A stretch of 64,000 nt of DNA, from assembly GCF_024129865.1 (NCBI RefSeq), contig NZ_JAMYFE010000030.1, positions 120,392-184,391 of the forward strand, written 5' to 3'. The number at the start of each line of letters is the position of its first letter. Positions within the stretch are counted from its first letter, which is position 1. The stretch is from Stieleria tagensis. GTDB lineage: Bacteria > Planctomycetota > Planctomycetia > Pirellulales > Pirellulaceae. Positions 8,368 to 16,336 of this stretch are shown here, one piece after another. Below the pieces are notes generated by a model, which was not told the DNA's origin, ran no database searches, and saw only the letters and a program-made list of their open reading frames with translations. Position numbers and translations under genes: made by a program.

Positions 8368-9705
8368 TTAGAGAGACGTCTTGGCGCCGCTGATCAGCTT
8401 GATGAATTCATCGTTACTTTCGAAACGACCGAGCTGTTTGGTCAGTTGTTCCATCGCATCACAGGGATGCATGCTGGAGAGTGTTCGCCGCAGCATCGTC
8501 ACCGCTTCATAGGTTTCTTCGTCATGAAGCAGTTCTTCGCGACGTGTTCCCGATTGGCTGATGTCGATTGCCGGCCAGACGCGTCGATCGGCCAAGCGTC
8601 GGTCGAGCACCAGTTCCATATTACCGGTGCCTTTGAACTCTTGGAAAATCGCGTCATCCATTCGGCTGTTGGTGTCCACCAGCGCCGTGCCGACGATGGT
8701 CAGCGAACCGCCTTCTTGGAAGGCGCGGGCGGTGGCAAATAATTTCTTGGGGATGTCCATCGCTTTGATGTCCAGACCACCGGACATGGTGGCACCCCCG
8801 CGTCCGCCGCGGCCTACCCATTTGTTGAAAGCGCGTGCCAAGCGGGTGATCGAGTCGAGCATCAAAAAGACGTCTTGGCCCAATTCGGCTAGCCGGCGTG
8901 CGCGGTCGATCACCAATTGGCTCAGACGGACGTGACTTTCAACGTCCATGTCCAAACTGCTAGCAACGACTTCACCGCCAGCGATATTACGCTTCATATC
9001 GGTGACTTCTTCGGGACGCTCGTCAATCAGCAACACGATCATTTTGAGATCGGGGTGATTGGTGGCAATTCCGTTGGCAATGTCTTGCAGCATGATCGTC
9101 TTGCCGCTGCGGGGCGGAGCCACAATAAGGGCTCGCTGTCCTTTACCCAGCGGTGAGAGCAGGTCGATCACGCGGTTGGTAACCGGGCGTTGGCCGCATT
9201 CCAGTTTCAACCATTCTTCGGGGTTGATTGGCGTCAGCGTCTCAAACGCTTTGACATCGGGGTAGGCATCGGGTGCGATACCATCGACATCCAAAATTTC
9301 GCGGATCCGCGGTCCTTGCTGTCGTTTGGCCTGTTGCATCATGGCTTTGATGAAGACGCCCTGACGCAGACCGAAGCGTTCGATCATGGTCCCCGGAACA
9401 AACGGATCGCTGCGTTCGCGGGAGTAGTTGTTGTCTCTGCTACGGAGGAATCCGTAGCCGTTGGGATGCAATTCCAAGATCCCATCGCACTCTTCGAGCG
9501 GCGCGTCGCTGGGGATATCGGCTGGCTCGCGATCGATTTGGTTTTGCCCGCCGTTACCGCCGCCTCCGCCACCGCCACGACGTCGCCGTCTTGAGCGAGG
9601 CTTGCTGCCACCACTATTGCCTCCGCCACCACCATTGCCTCCGCCGCCACCGGATTGTCCGTTGGAGCTTGGGCCGCGACGCGGGGACCGTTTCTTTTTC
9701 GCCAT
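8368..9705 (-). CDS. rho: Transcription termination factor Rho
   Basis: ATP-dependent RNA helicase that ends transcription. The start chosen is the ATG at 9705 (MAKKKRSPRRG), giving 445 residues; an in-frame ATG at 9729 is possible but neither has a clear Shine-Dalgarno. After a short basic start, residues 15-55 are Gly/Ser/Asn-rich with an RSRRRRR block, an apparently disordered segment replacing the usual N-terminal helix domain. The cold-shock-like RNA-binding domain follows (GILELHPNGYGFLRS). The ATPase core has Walker A APPRSGKT near 196-203, IDERPEEVTDM, the Q/R-loop region, and the signature GGLDIKAMDIPKKLFATAR and SGTRREELL. The core is complete and should be active. Confidence 0.97.
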   Translation of the reverse strand: MAKKKRSPRRGPSSNGQSGGGGGNGGGGGNSGGSKPRSRRRRRGGGGGGGNGGQNQIDREPADIPSDAPLEECDGILELHPNGYGFLRSRDNNYSRERSDPFVPGTMIERFGLRQGVFIKAMMQQAKRQQGPRIREILDVDGIAPDAYPDVKAFETLTPINPEEWLKLECGQRPVTNRVIDLLSPLGKGQRALIVAPPRSGKTIMLQDIANGIATNHPDLKMIVLLIDERPEEVTDMKRNIAGGEVVASSLDMDVESHVRLSQLVIDRARRLAELGQDVFLMLDSITRLARAFNKWVGRGGRGGATMSGGLDIKAMDIPKKLFATARAFQEGGSLTIVGTALVDTNSRMDDAIFQEFKGTGNMELVLDRRLADRRVWPAIDISQSGTRREELLHDEETYEAVTMLRRTLSSMHPCDAMEQLTKQLGRFESNDEFIKLISGAKTSL

Positions 9706-10620
9706 GTGTTGTCCAGAGAGGGCCGGCATTCAGTCGTGCGTTAACCGCGGTGAGCCGGCTCTCATTTGAAGAATCCGCAGGATGGAACGATAAAGGACCC
9801 GCTTCGCGAAGCTGCGGAGATTATTCCGCGAGGGGCCAAACCAACTTGTCTTGTGAGTCGACAACACGGTGTCGACGAATCCGAAATTCATCGGAACTAA
9901 AAACTGCTCTCTGGTCTGCGCATCGGTCGCTGTGGGAAATCCTGTCAGGGTTTCTAGCGGTGGATGCCCAAGCATACGAATGGGATCGAACTGTCACGGG
10001 CGACACCGGTCGCCTTGCAAGCTGCCATTTCCTCTGGCTGGTGCGATCTACTGGTGCGATCTTTCAGGGTTTAGGTATCTAGGAAACGCTGCGAAACTGG
10101 TCGCAGAGAGGTCCATTCCTTTCCGTTTTCGCTAGCCAGACGTCTGGATAAAATCATCGCCGGGAACCGTCAAGTTTCTGCTCGCGTTCAATGGCTGGCT
10201 GTCAAGCAAACCGATCGGAGAGAAAAAGGCGAATCAACCTATTCGGCTTTTAAAAAAGCCAGATCTCAGAGTCGTCGTGGAGCGACGCATTGAATTGTGT
10301 AGGCGGAGGACGTACAGCCCAGGTGACACACGGGCCACTGATTGCCGCCGTCCAACGTTACGGTGAAATATAGCTGAGTGTCTGGCGGTGTCAAGCGAAG
10401 CCTGAATCACTACGCTAGAATGGGGGGTCGGGTATCTTAAGAGCGGCGCCCGCTTCAGCGCCGCAATTGAGCTAACCAACTCCGCTCTGGCGTCAAGGTC
10501 AGCCTATTCTGTACTTTCGGCTTAAGCGGCAAGCTACGGCTAGCCGATCAAGTTTGACAAGGCGTTGTTTTGATGCCTTTCACCTACGCCAATCTTTCCG
10601 GATCGATACAGGAACGCAGG
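9706..10620. other. Long intergenic region without a convincing gene
   Basis: About 900 bases between rho (minus) and the thioredoxin-like gene (plus). Short open frames exist on both strands but none has a start signal, domain or convincing composition. It contains a good minus-strand promoter at 10367-10394 and a 7-bp perfect GC hairpin around 10443-10464. Part of it presumably serves as the rho leader. Confidence 0.6.
10367..10394 (-). promoter_or_regulatory. Sigma-70-type promoter, minus strand
   Basis: On the minus strand, TTGACA (10394-10389), a 16-base spacer and TATATT (10372-10367) form a near-consensus promoter, the best seen in the window. Transcription would start near 10360, about 650 bases before rho. 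Either rho has a very long leader or a short RNA is made from roughly 10360 to 10245, a stretch that folds into hairpins (GGACG/CGTCC closing one, GGCTTTT/AAAAGCC at the end). No known RNA family is recognised there. Confidence 0.55.
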
Positions 10621-11886
10621 ATGCGACACGCCGCGATCTACCTTCTTGTCCTTACGCTTTCCAGCCTTGGGGCAACAACATCCAGTGCCCAAATTGCCTG
10701 GGAGAGCAAGCTTCGCGATGCTCACACCAAAGCCAAGCAGCAGGGGAAACTGCTGCTGCTGCACTTCTACACTGACAATTGCGTTTATTGCGAACGCTTG
10801 GAAGCCGGTGCGTTTCGCAGCGATTCTGTCGCCAAGGCCATCAACCAGAATTACATCCCGGTCAAAGTACACGGGGCACAGAATTCCAAGTTGGCGCAGA
10901 TGTTCAAGGTGACAAAATACCCAACCGATGTGATCGTCACGACCGACGGAAAGGCGCTGTCCCACTCGGTTAGCCCCCAGCAGCCCGATCGTTACATCGC
11001 CATGCTCAACGACACGCATCTGGGTTACACCCACGAAAAAACGATGTTGGCCAGCGGCCAACACTCGGCCGCTCCAGCTGCGGCACCCAGCGCCGCTGCC
11101 GGCATGACTGCACCCGCTGTGACCACCAATCCGGCCGCTGCCGTTGCCAGCTCGTCACCCAATGCGGGTTTCGAATTGCCCGCCAACAACATGCTTCCCG
11201 CCGGCAACACGGTCACTGCAGCAACCACCGAGTCGCTGCCGGTGCAAATCCCCGGTCCGGGAGCATCCGCCGTGGCCAAGACGGCGCCCCACCAAGGGGC
11301 CTCTCGAGACAATCAATTTGTATTGCCCGGAGCAAAAACCACCGCGGCATCCCAGGGTACCAATGCTTCGCTTGCAGGTGCTCGTACCAACGATATGACA
11401 TTGTCGCCAGCCGACGCAGTTGCTGCATCGGAAAACCCAACGCCGAGTGCTGACACAAGCAGTGCTGGCACGACTGGTCCGGCCAAGACCACTGCCGCTG
11501 GCAAAGCTGACCTTGCGATTCAAGGCTATTGCCCGGTCTCGGTCGTGAACAACAGCGAATGGGTGGCCGGCAAACCGGAACTGGGCGTGATCCACTTGGG
11601 CAAGCTGTATCTATTCGCCAACAAGCCGGCGATGGAAACGTTCCTGGCTGACCCGATCCCGTACACACCGATGCTGAATGAAATCGATGTGGTGCGATTC
11701 TTCGAAGAGAAAAAGATCGTGCCCGGCAAACGTGAATGGGGCGTCATCGACCCGGTTCATAACCGCATGTACTTCTTTACCGACAAAGAAACGATGGTGC
11801 ACTTCGAAAAGAACTTCGAACGCTACATCGATTCGTCGATCGAAGTGATGGACCATGCGATCCAAGAAGCCAACCCCGGCGTCTAG
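10621..11886 (+). CDS. Exported thioredoxin-fold protein with YHS-like C-terminus
   Basis: A 421-residue protein. The start at 10621 is preferred because AGGA precedes it and the first 24 residues form a signal peptide (ending SSAQ). The thioredoxin-like domain covers about residues 25-130, with active-site pair C54-VY-C57 and the cis-Pro-like segment KYPTDVIVTTDGK. A low-complexity Ala/Thr/Ser/Pro linker spans about 145-300. The end holds two YHS-like segments: IQGYCPVSVVNNSEWVAGKP...GKLYLFANKPAMETFLADP, then a second half around NRMYFFTDKETMVHFEKN. A thiol-disulfide or metal-related role in the periplasm is inferred. No neighbour is co-directional. Confidence 0.82.
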   Translation: MRHAAIYLLVLTLSSLGATTSSAQIAWESKLRDAHTKAKQQGKLLLLHFYTDNCVYCERLEAGAFRSDSVAKAINQNYIPVKVHGAQNSKLAQMFKVTKYPTDVIVTTDGKALSHSVSPQQPDRYIAMLNDTHLGYTHEKTMLASGQHSAAPAAAPSAAAGMTAPAVTTNPAAAVASSSPNAGFELPANNMLPAGNTVTAATTESLPVQIPGPGASAVAKTAPHQGASRDNQFVLPGAKTTAASQGTNASLAGARTNDMTLSPADAVAASENPTPSADTSSAGTTGPAKTTAAGKADLAIQGYCPVSVVNNSEWVAGKPELGVIHLGKLYLFANKPAMETFLADPIPYTPMLNEIDVVRFFEEKKIVPGKREWGVIDPVHNRMYFFTDKETMVHFEKNFERYIDSSIEVMDHAIQEANPGV

Positions 11887-11909
11887 TTCAGGGCAGGCAT
11901 GTCGATGAC

Positions 11910-12185
11910 CTATTTGACGGCGTTGGTGCCGCCGTCGATCAGGCGTGGGCCAGGTTTGGCATATCCGGGACGCATTCCGTTGGCGATCGCGATCCCGGCC
12001 AGCAACGACACCACCGCAATCAGCAGCCAAACAGCGCGGGCGGTCGTTTTGCCATAGCGGTCGACAATCCCCGCGAACGTTCGCAGATGGTACGGTGGCT
12101 GCCACGGCCCGACGCCGATCGCGGCGGCCAATGCAGAACCGATCAAGGCGATCGTCGCCACAAACAGGTCGTTGTAGGAACTCAT
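11910..12185 (-). CDS. Small membrane protein, two predicted TM segments
   Basis: A 91-residue protein, taking the start at 12185 (MSSYNDLF) rather than the longer frame from 12263, which would run into the gene upstream. It has two hydrophobic helices: residues about 7-28 (LFVATIALIGSALAAAIGV) and about 55-75 (VWLLIAVVSLLAGIAIANG). No domain is recognised. It lies 40 bases downstream of the HEAT/TPR gene on the same strand, so the pair is probably one transcript. Its function is unknown. Confidence 0.6.
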   Translation of the reverse strand: MSSYNDLFVATIALIGSALAAAIGVGPWQPPYHLRTFAGIVDRYGKTTARAVWLLIAVVSLLAGIAIANGMRPGYAKPGPRLIDGGTNAVK

Positions 12186-12225
12186 AAGGCGATCACACGC
12201 ACGCGAGTGCGGCTTCATTGGCTGA

Positions 12226-12966
12226 TTAGACGTCGCTGCGACGCATCCGCCGACGCAGGGCACGCAACTGCAAACGCGCGCTTTCCAAATCCGGCACGAT
12301 CTGCAAACAGCGCTGCAACGAATTCAGTGCGCCGCGGTACTGTCCGGCCATGATTTGGCAACGGGCCAATCCCTGCCAAGCCGTGTAGTGAAACCGGCAT
12401 CGCCACAGGCAATCAACGTAAGCCTGTGCGGCTTTGGCGTGATCGTCCAAACCGTGCCAACAGCACGCTCGTTGGAAATGGGCCTCGGCATACATCGGGG
12501 CCTGCTCCGACAAAATCATCGACGGGGCCAATGCCGCAGCAAACTCGCCGCCATCGGTCAGGTGCATCACTTTGAGCAACTGCTGGTGATGCGTCGGCGC
12601 GGAATCTCGCAGCAACAGCCCGCGGAAAGAGTCGTCGGCAACGAGTCGCACGCCGCGGTCAGGGTCATTCAAGGCACGCCCGAGCGGTTCGATTGATCGG
12701 CTGTTTCCCAATAGTCCCAACGCCATTGCCGAAGCGCGGCGCAGTTCGACGTCCCCACGCACCAGCAGGGTTGCCAGGGTCGTCGGCGAATAGTGCTCGT
12801 TGACCGTGGCGGCATACTGCGGTGCGTCGGCGCTCGATAGCAGGCGACGATAGGCAGTTGCCAAACGGGTCGTTCGCACAAGAGGTGAAGTCACAGTGGC
12901 GTCCGTCGAAGGTGGAAAGCGTGGTGCAGGTCGCGTGTATACTAGGCATTGCGGATCTTGGGGCAA
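12226..12966 (-). CDS. HEAT-repeat and TPR-repeat protein
   Basis: A 246-residue soluble repeat protein, with no enzyme motif. Residues about 60-110 read as HEAT repeats (LVRGDVELRRASAMALGLLG, then ALNDPDRGVRLVADDS). From about 150 to 235 there are tetratricopeptide-type helices (YAEAHFQRACCWHGLDDH, TAWQGLARCQIMAGQYRGAL). A scaffolding role is likely. The start is uncertain: the first 24 residues look non-coding, and a GTG at 12894 would give a 222-residue product. The upstream region overlaps that of the divergent STN-domain gene. Confidence 0.7.
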   Translation of the reverse strand: MPQDPQCLVYTRPAPRFPPSTDATVTSPLVRTTRLATAYRRLLSSADAPQYAATVNEHYSPTTLATLLVRGDVELRRASAMALGLLGNSRSIEPLGRALNDPDRGVRLVADDSFRGLLLRDSAPTHHQQLLKVMHLTDGGEFAAALAPSMILSEQAPMYAEAHFQRACCWHGLDDHAKAAQAYVDCLWRCRFHYTAWQGLARCQIMAGQYRGALNSLQRCLQIVPDLESARLQLRALRRRMRRSDV

Positions 12967-13048
12967 CTCTTCGAATGAGTCTAATTCGCTTCGGAGTGCT
13001 TCACAACTAACCCCATCGCCAGATCCCCCCTCCGTCGCAGTCAGTCAA

Positions 13049-14287
13049 ATGCCGATCAACACCGCCCAGACCGCTCGCCGTCACCCTGGCCGGAGATCTC
13101 CGGCACTGGCCATCGCACTGGTTCTGCTGGTGGCGAACACCGCAGCGGCGCAAACTCGGCCAGCTGGCACGGCCGCGGCCACCTCCTGGGCGCCAGACCG
13201 GCTGGACAGCCGCAGCGATTTCGTTCAGCGGCTGACAGAACCGCATAGTGGACTGGTTGACGGAGTGTCATTGCGCCTCGCGATCCAAAGCGTGACCGCT
13301 CCGGCAGGCACGCCCCAACGCCATCTTAATTACTGGCTTGATCGCAAAGTTAACCCAGATCGCGCAGTTTCTCCCGGCTCGCTTGGCCCGACCCGCTACG
13401 CCTCGGTGCTCGCCATCGCCCGTTCAGCGGACTGTGTTTGTTATCCGCTGGGCAATTGCATCCTGATCGGTCGGCCCGCCTGGGTGGCAGCGATCTGCCA
13501 GGAAATTTATGGATCAACGGCCCCATCGGGTCACCGCGGGGCTGCCGCACCGGCCAGCGATGACCCGATCGACGTGGATTGGCCGATGCTGACAACGCCC
13601 ACCGAGGCCCTGGAAATCGTAGCTGGACACTCCGCTGATCCGCCTCGCAGTGAGGCCAGCAGTGTCGCCAGCAGTGGGCCTGCCGAGGCGTTGCCGCATG
13701 ACTTGTGGCCTGCCAATCGATGGCACCAGATTTCGCCACGCATCGCCACCAAATTGATCGTTGGACAATTTGTTTCGCTCTCGGATACCTCGCTGATCGA
13801 CCGCCCGTTCCGTCGTGCGTACCGATTTGCCGGCCAATCCTCGCTGCGAGAATCGTTGTCAAAGATCGATCCCGATGCGGAATTAAAAAACAATCGCGGT
13901 GACGTGCTGTTGGACGGTTTGCCGAGCAGCCATCAATGGTATTGCGAGCAATTGCTGGTCGCGGCCGACAACGGCGCGAGCGATGATGCCGCAAACGTTG
14001 CCGCCCATGCTGCGACCGATCCGCTGCAGCGACTCGAATCGGACACGCGGACGTTCACCATGAATGTTCGCAATCAGCCTGTCGGCGCGGTCTTGAAGGG
14101 GCTGGCCGATCGCGCCGGAGTGGCGTTCGAATTCGCTCCGGCTGCGAACCCGGCGCTCAAGCAAATGGTCTCGTTTTCGGCTGTCGACCAGACGCTTTGG
14201 CAACTCGTCCGCTTGATCCTGGACAAAGCTTCGTTGAAGATCCGGGCCACCGCTGACAAACTGCACATCCAGCCCAGAGAACGTTGA
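13049..14287 (+). CDS. Exported protein with STN-like C-terminal domain
   Basis: A 412-residue protein. The ATG at 13049 is preferred over 12896 because it begins a good signal peptide (basic RRHPGRRS, then ALAIALVLLVANTAAAQ). The middle is unassigned. The last 80 residues resemble a secretin/TonB short N-terminal (STN) domain: FTMNVRNQPVGAVLKGLADRAG...VSFSAVDQTLWQLVRLILDKA...IRATADKLHI. STN domains occur in secretins, TonB receptors and anti-sigma systems; here it stands alone at the C-terminus. The RNase Z-like gene starts ten bases later, so the two are probably co-transcribed. Role unknown. Confidence 0.68.
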   Translation: MPINTAQTARRHPGRRSPALAIALVLLVANTAAAQTRPAGTAAATSWAPDRLDSRSDFVQRLTEPHSGLVDGVSLRLAIQSVTAPAGTPQRHLNYWLDRKVNPDRAVSPGSLGPTRYASVLAIARSADCVCYPLGNCILIGRPAWVAAICQEIYGSTAPSGHRGAAAPASDDPIDVDWPMLTTPTEALEIVAGHSADPPRSEASSVASSGPAEALPHDLWPANRWHQISPRIATKLIVGQFVSLSDTSLIDRPFRRAYRFAGQSSLRESLSKIDPDAELKNNRGDVLLDGLPSSHQWYCEQLLVAADNGASDDAANVAAHAATDPLQRLESDTRTFTMNVRNQPVGAVLKGLADRAGVAFEFAPAANPALKQMVSFSAVDQTLWQLVRLILDKASLKIRATADKLHIQPRER

Positions 14288-14296
14288 CTCAACACG

Positions 14297-15136
14297 ATGG
14301 TCGAAAATATTCCCCTGATCTCACATCACCACGACGGACTTACGATCGAGGGATATTCTCGCGCGGCGGTACAGACCTGTTGGCGGGTCAATGAATTGAA
14401 GCTGCTGTTCGACGTCGGTGCCCAACCCTGGGATTTCATGGGCACGCCGACCCTGTTCATCTCGCACGCCCACCTGGATCACATTGCATCGTTGCCGTCG
14501 TACGTTTCTCGCCGGCGAATGATGAAAATGGATCCGCCGGTGATCTACCTGCCGGATTCGGCGGTCGATGACGCCTGGGACATGCTGCAACAGTTCCGTC
14601 GGCTGGACCGTGGCGCGATGCCCTGCGAATTGGTCGGGCTGAACGCCGGCGACGAAATCGAATGTGGCCGCGAGTACTTGGTGGTCGCCGTGCCGACACG
14701 TCACACGATCACCTCCCTGGGCTTCGTCGTCTATCAGCGGCGACACAAATTGAAACCCGAGTTCACCGAACTTTCTGGCCCGGAGATTCGCGAGTTGAAA
14801 CTGGGCGGAACGGAGATCACGACCGAACATCGGGTGCCCGTGTTCGCCTACACCGGCGATACGTCACCGCCTGGATTGGACAACAACCCGGAATTCTTTC
14901 AGGCCAAGGTGCTGGTCAGCGAATTGACCTTTGTCGCCCCGGAGCATCGTAAAGAGATGATCCACAAACATGGACACATGCATGTGGACGATTATCGCAA
15001 GCGAGCCGATCGGTTCGAAAACGAATTGGTCATCGCCGGCCACCTCAGCACGCGGTATCACGACAAGCAAGTCAAAACAATGGTCGCGCGAGCGCTGCCC
15101 GGTATGTTGGACGGGCGGATGAAGTTGTGGTTGTAG
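14297..15136 (+). CDS. Metallo-beta-lactamase-fold hydrolase, RNase Z-like
   Basis: A 279-residue cytoplasmic enzyme of the metallo-beta-lactamase superfamily. The metal-binding motif SHAHLDHI is at about residues 54-61, further ligands are seen in the PTRHTI segment (His near 136), AYTGDT (Asp near 194) and the final AGHLSTRY (His near 251). The short C-terminal layout and the HMHVDDYRKRA region resemble tRNase Z-like proteins of bacteria and plants. The predicted activity is 3' processing of tRNA precursors, although other phosphodiesterase substrates are possible. It is immediately behind the STN-domain gene, with ten bases between. Confidence 0.8.
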   Translation: MVENIPLISHHHDGLTIEGYSRAAVQTCWRVNELKLLFDVGAQPWDFMGTPTLFISHAHLDHIASLPSYVSRRRMMKMDPPVIYLPDSAVDDAWDMLQQFRRLDRGAMPCELVGLNAGDEIECGREYLVVAVPTRHTITSLGFVVYQRRHKLKPEFTELSGPEIRELKLGGTEITTEHRVPVFAYTGDTSPPGLDNNPEFFQAKVLVSELTFVAPEHRKEMIHKHGHMHVDDYRKRADRFENELVIAGHLSTRYHDKQVKTMVARALPGMLDGRMKLWL

Positions 15137-15173
15137 TGATGGGGGCAATCGCCAGGTTTCACCTGGCGGACTG

Positions 15174-15668
15174 TTAGTCTTCGTCGAAGAAGCGGATCGC
15201 CATCGGGTAGGACCACAGGATGCCCTGATTGGCTTTGACAGCGGCGATGATCGGCAGCACAAAGTCCAGCACGACCATCAGCAGCACCAGCGGGAATCCG
15301 ATCAACACAAAACACAGCGCACCGGCGATGGCCAAGTAGATCAGACTGCTGAGCAACCAGTTCATCATCCGATTGCCATGTCGGCGGGCCAAGTCTGACT
15401 GGTCTTTGCTGATGATCCACATCACGATCGGCGCGATGATCCCCAGTCCCGAGACGACCAGCAATTGCGACAGATGCATCAGCGTGCACCAGGTTTCTTC
15501 GTTGACGCCATGAATTTGCCCGGGCACCACGCCGCTGCCGAACAAGTCGCGTGGCGGTTGCGAATCACCGGCCAGCGCCTTGCGCTTGGCCTCTTCGAAT
15601 TCCGGTTCGGTCAACGCTCCGCGGTCGCGAAGCTCCTGCAGTCGGGCTAGTTCATCAGCAATCGTCAT
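15174..15668 (-). CDS. SHOCT plus DUF4870 membrane protein
   Basis: A 164-residue protein starting at 15668, where AAAGGAG precedes the ATG (the longer frame from 15764 lacks such a signal). Residues 4-32 form a SHOCT motif (ADELARLQELRDRGALTEPEF). From about 60 to the end it matches the DUF4870/Tic20-like family, with helices around VVSGLGIIAPIVMWII, LLSSLIYLAIAGALCFVL and LVLLMVVLDFVLPIIAAV and the polar link KDQSDLARRHGNRMMNW. Both modules are common in bacterial membrane proteins of unknown role; SHOCT is thought to mediate oligomerisation. It points away from the neighbouring tRNA. Confidence 0.85.
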   Translation of the reverse strand: MTIADELARLQELRDRGALTEPEFEEAKRKALAGDSQPPRDLFGSGVVPGQIHGVNEETWCTLMHLSQLLVVSGLGIIAPIVMWIISKDQSDLARRHGNRMMNWLLSSLIYLAIAGALCFVLIGFPLVLLMVVLDFVLPIIAAVKANQGILWSYPMAIRFFDED

Positions 15669-16000
15669 CGCAGACAACTCCTTTGTCGGTTGGGGAAACG
15701 GTCGGGCGGGAATCGGCAATCCTCTGCCTACAGGGCCCAGGAAACACATCTTCCAGGCGCGCATGCCCTGCAGAAAACCCTGAGAGGGGGAAAAACCAGC
15801 CCCGCAGAAACCGCTCCGAAACTATTCCACAGCAATCTGCCTTAGCAGCAAATTTTCCCGCTCATCGAGCTGACGGGCAGTCGCCTTGCTCCATTCTGTC
15901 GCTCTGAGGGAGTGGTGGCAAGTTGACGCGGCGAAGTGAATTGTATCGGGGGGCGAGCGGGAGCCGGTGGGGCGGTCAAAAAACTCGCCCACACAGCGGC

Positions 16001-16029
16001 TTGCACGAACCCTATCTGTGTTGAATAAT
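16001..16029 (+). promoter_or_regulatory. Probable promoter of tRNA-Leu
   Basis: TTGCAC (16001-16006), a 17-base spacer and AATAAT (16024-16029) make a reasonable sigma-70 promoter about 50 bases before the mature tRNA 5' end. This is chromosomal DNA outside the island, so the promoter is kept after integration. Confidence 0.5.
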
Positions 16030-16078
16030 CTCTCACCTGACAGGTCGCCGGCACACGATGCCGCCGCGACCGACCCAG

Positions 16079-16162
16079 GCCGAAGTGGCGGAATTGGCAG
16101 ACGCGCTGGATTCAAAATCCAGTTGGAGCAATCCAGTGAGGGTTCGAGTCCCTCCTTCGGTA
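16079..16162 (+). tRNA. tRNA-Leu (anticodon CAA), island integration target
   Basis: Complete class II leucine tRNA. Acceptor GCCGAAG pairs with CTTCGGT (one G-T), discriminator A73. The anticodon stem CTGGA/TCCAG holds loop TTCAAAA, anticodon CAA (reads UUG). The variable arm is long and the T arm is GAGGG-TTCGAGT-CCCTC. The part from 16108 onward is duplicated exactly at 32144-32200. CCA is not encoded. Confidence 0.96.
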
Positions 16163-16164
16163 CT
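16108..16164 (+). repeat. attL: left 57-bp direct repeat
   Basis: Identical to 32144-32200 base for base. It begins with GGATTCAAAATCC (anticodon loop) and ends GGTACT, two bases beyond the discriminator. Identity is lost immediately outside on both sides. Confidence 0.95.
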
Positions 16165-16209
16165 TCCCGGTCACTCGTGGTCAGAAATGGCCACGAGTGG
16201 TCTCGGGAA
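16164..16209 (+). terminator. Hairpin just after tRNA-Leu, inside the island
   Basis: TTCCCGGTCACTCGTGGTC (16164-16182) pairs imperfectly with GGCCACGAGTGGTCTCGGGAA (16189-16209), about 18 paired bases with a small bulge. No long T run follows. It comes from the island and probably replaces the original tRNA terminator for 3' end formation. Confidence 0.5.
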
Positions 16210-16316
16210 GGTTTCTTCAAAACCGCGAACCATTCGGTTCGCTTAATGCCATCGCTGCCGCGATGTCAGTCGAGAGGCCACCGGCGGCCACAAGCGGACA
16301 TCAATGGACTCCCCGC

Positions 16317-16336
16317 GTTGCAACAGGCGTTACAAC
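16317..16336 (+). repeat. Left GTTGCAAC / GTTACAAC box pair
   Basis: Two 8-base boxes, GTTGCAAC and GTTACAAC, separated by AGGC. It overlaps the end of the integrase gene. The same two boxes occur in reverse order at the right end (32064-32083). Possible arm-type binding sites for integrase or excisionase. Confidence 0.5.

Noticed and set aside
10245..10260. GGCTTTT/AAAAGCC palindrome as a terminator
   Set aside because: The T run lies inside the stem and none follows it on either strand, so it does not fit an intrinsic terminator well.
10428..10500. tRNA-like sequence on the minus strand (GTTGGTTAGCTCAATTG and a hairpin)
   Set aside because: No T arm, no acceptor pairing and a wrong arm order; at most a degenerate remnant or chance.
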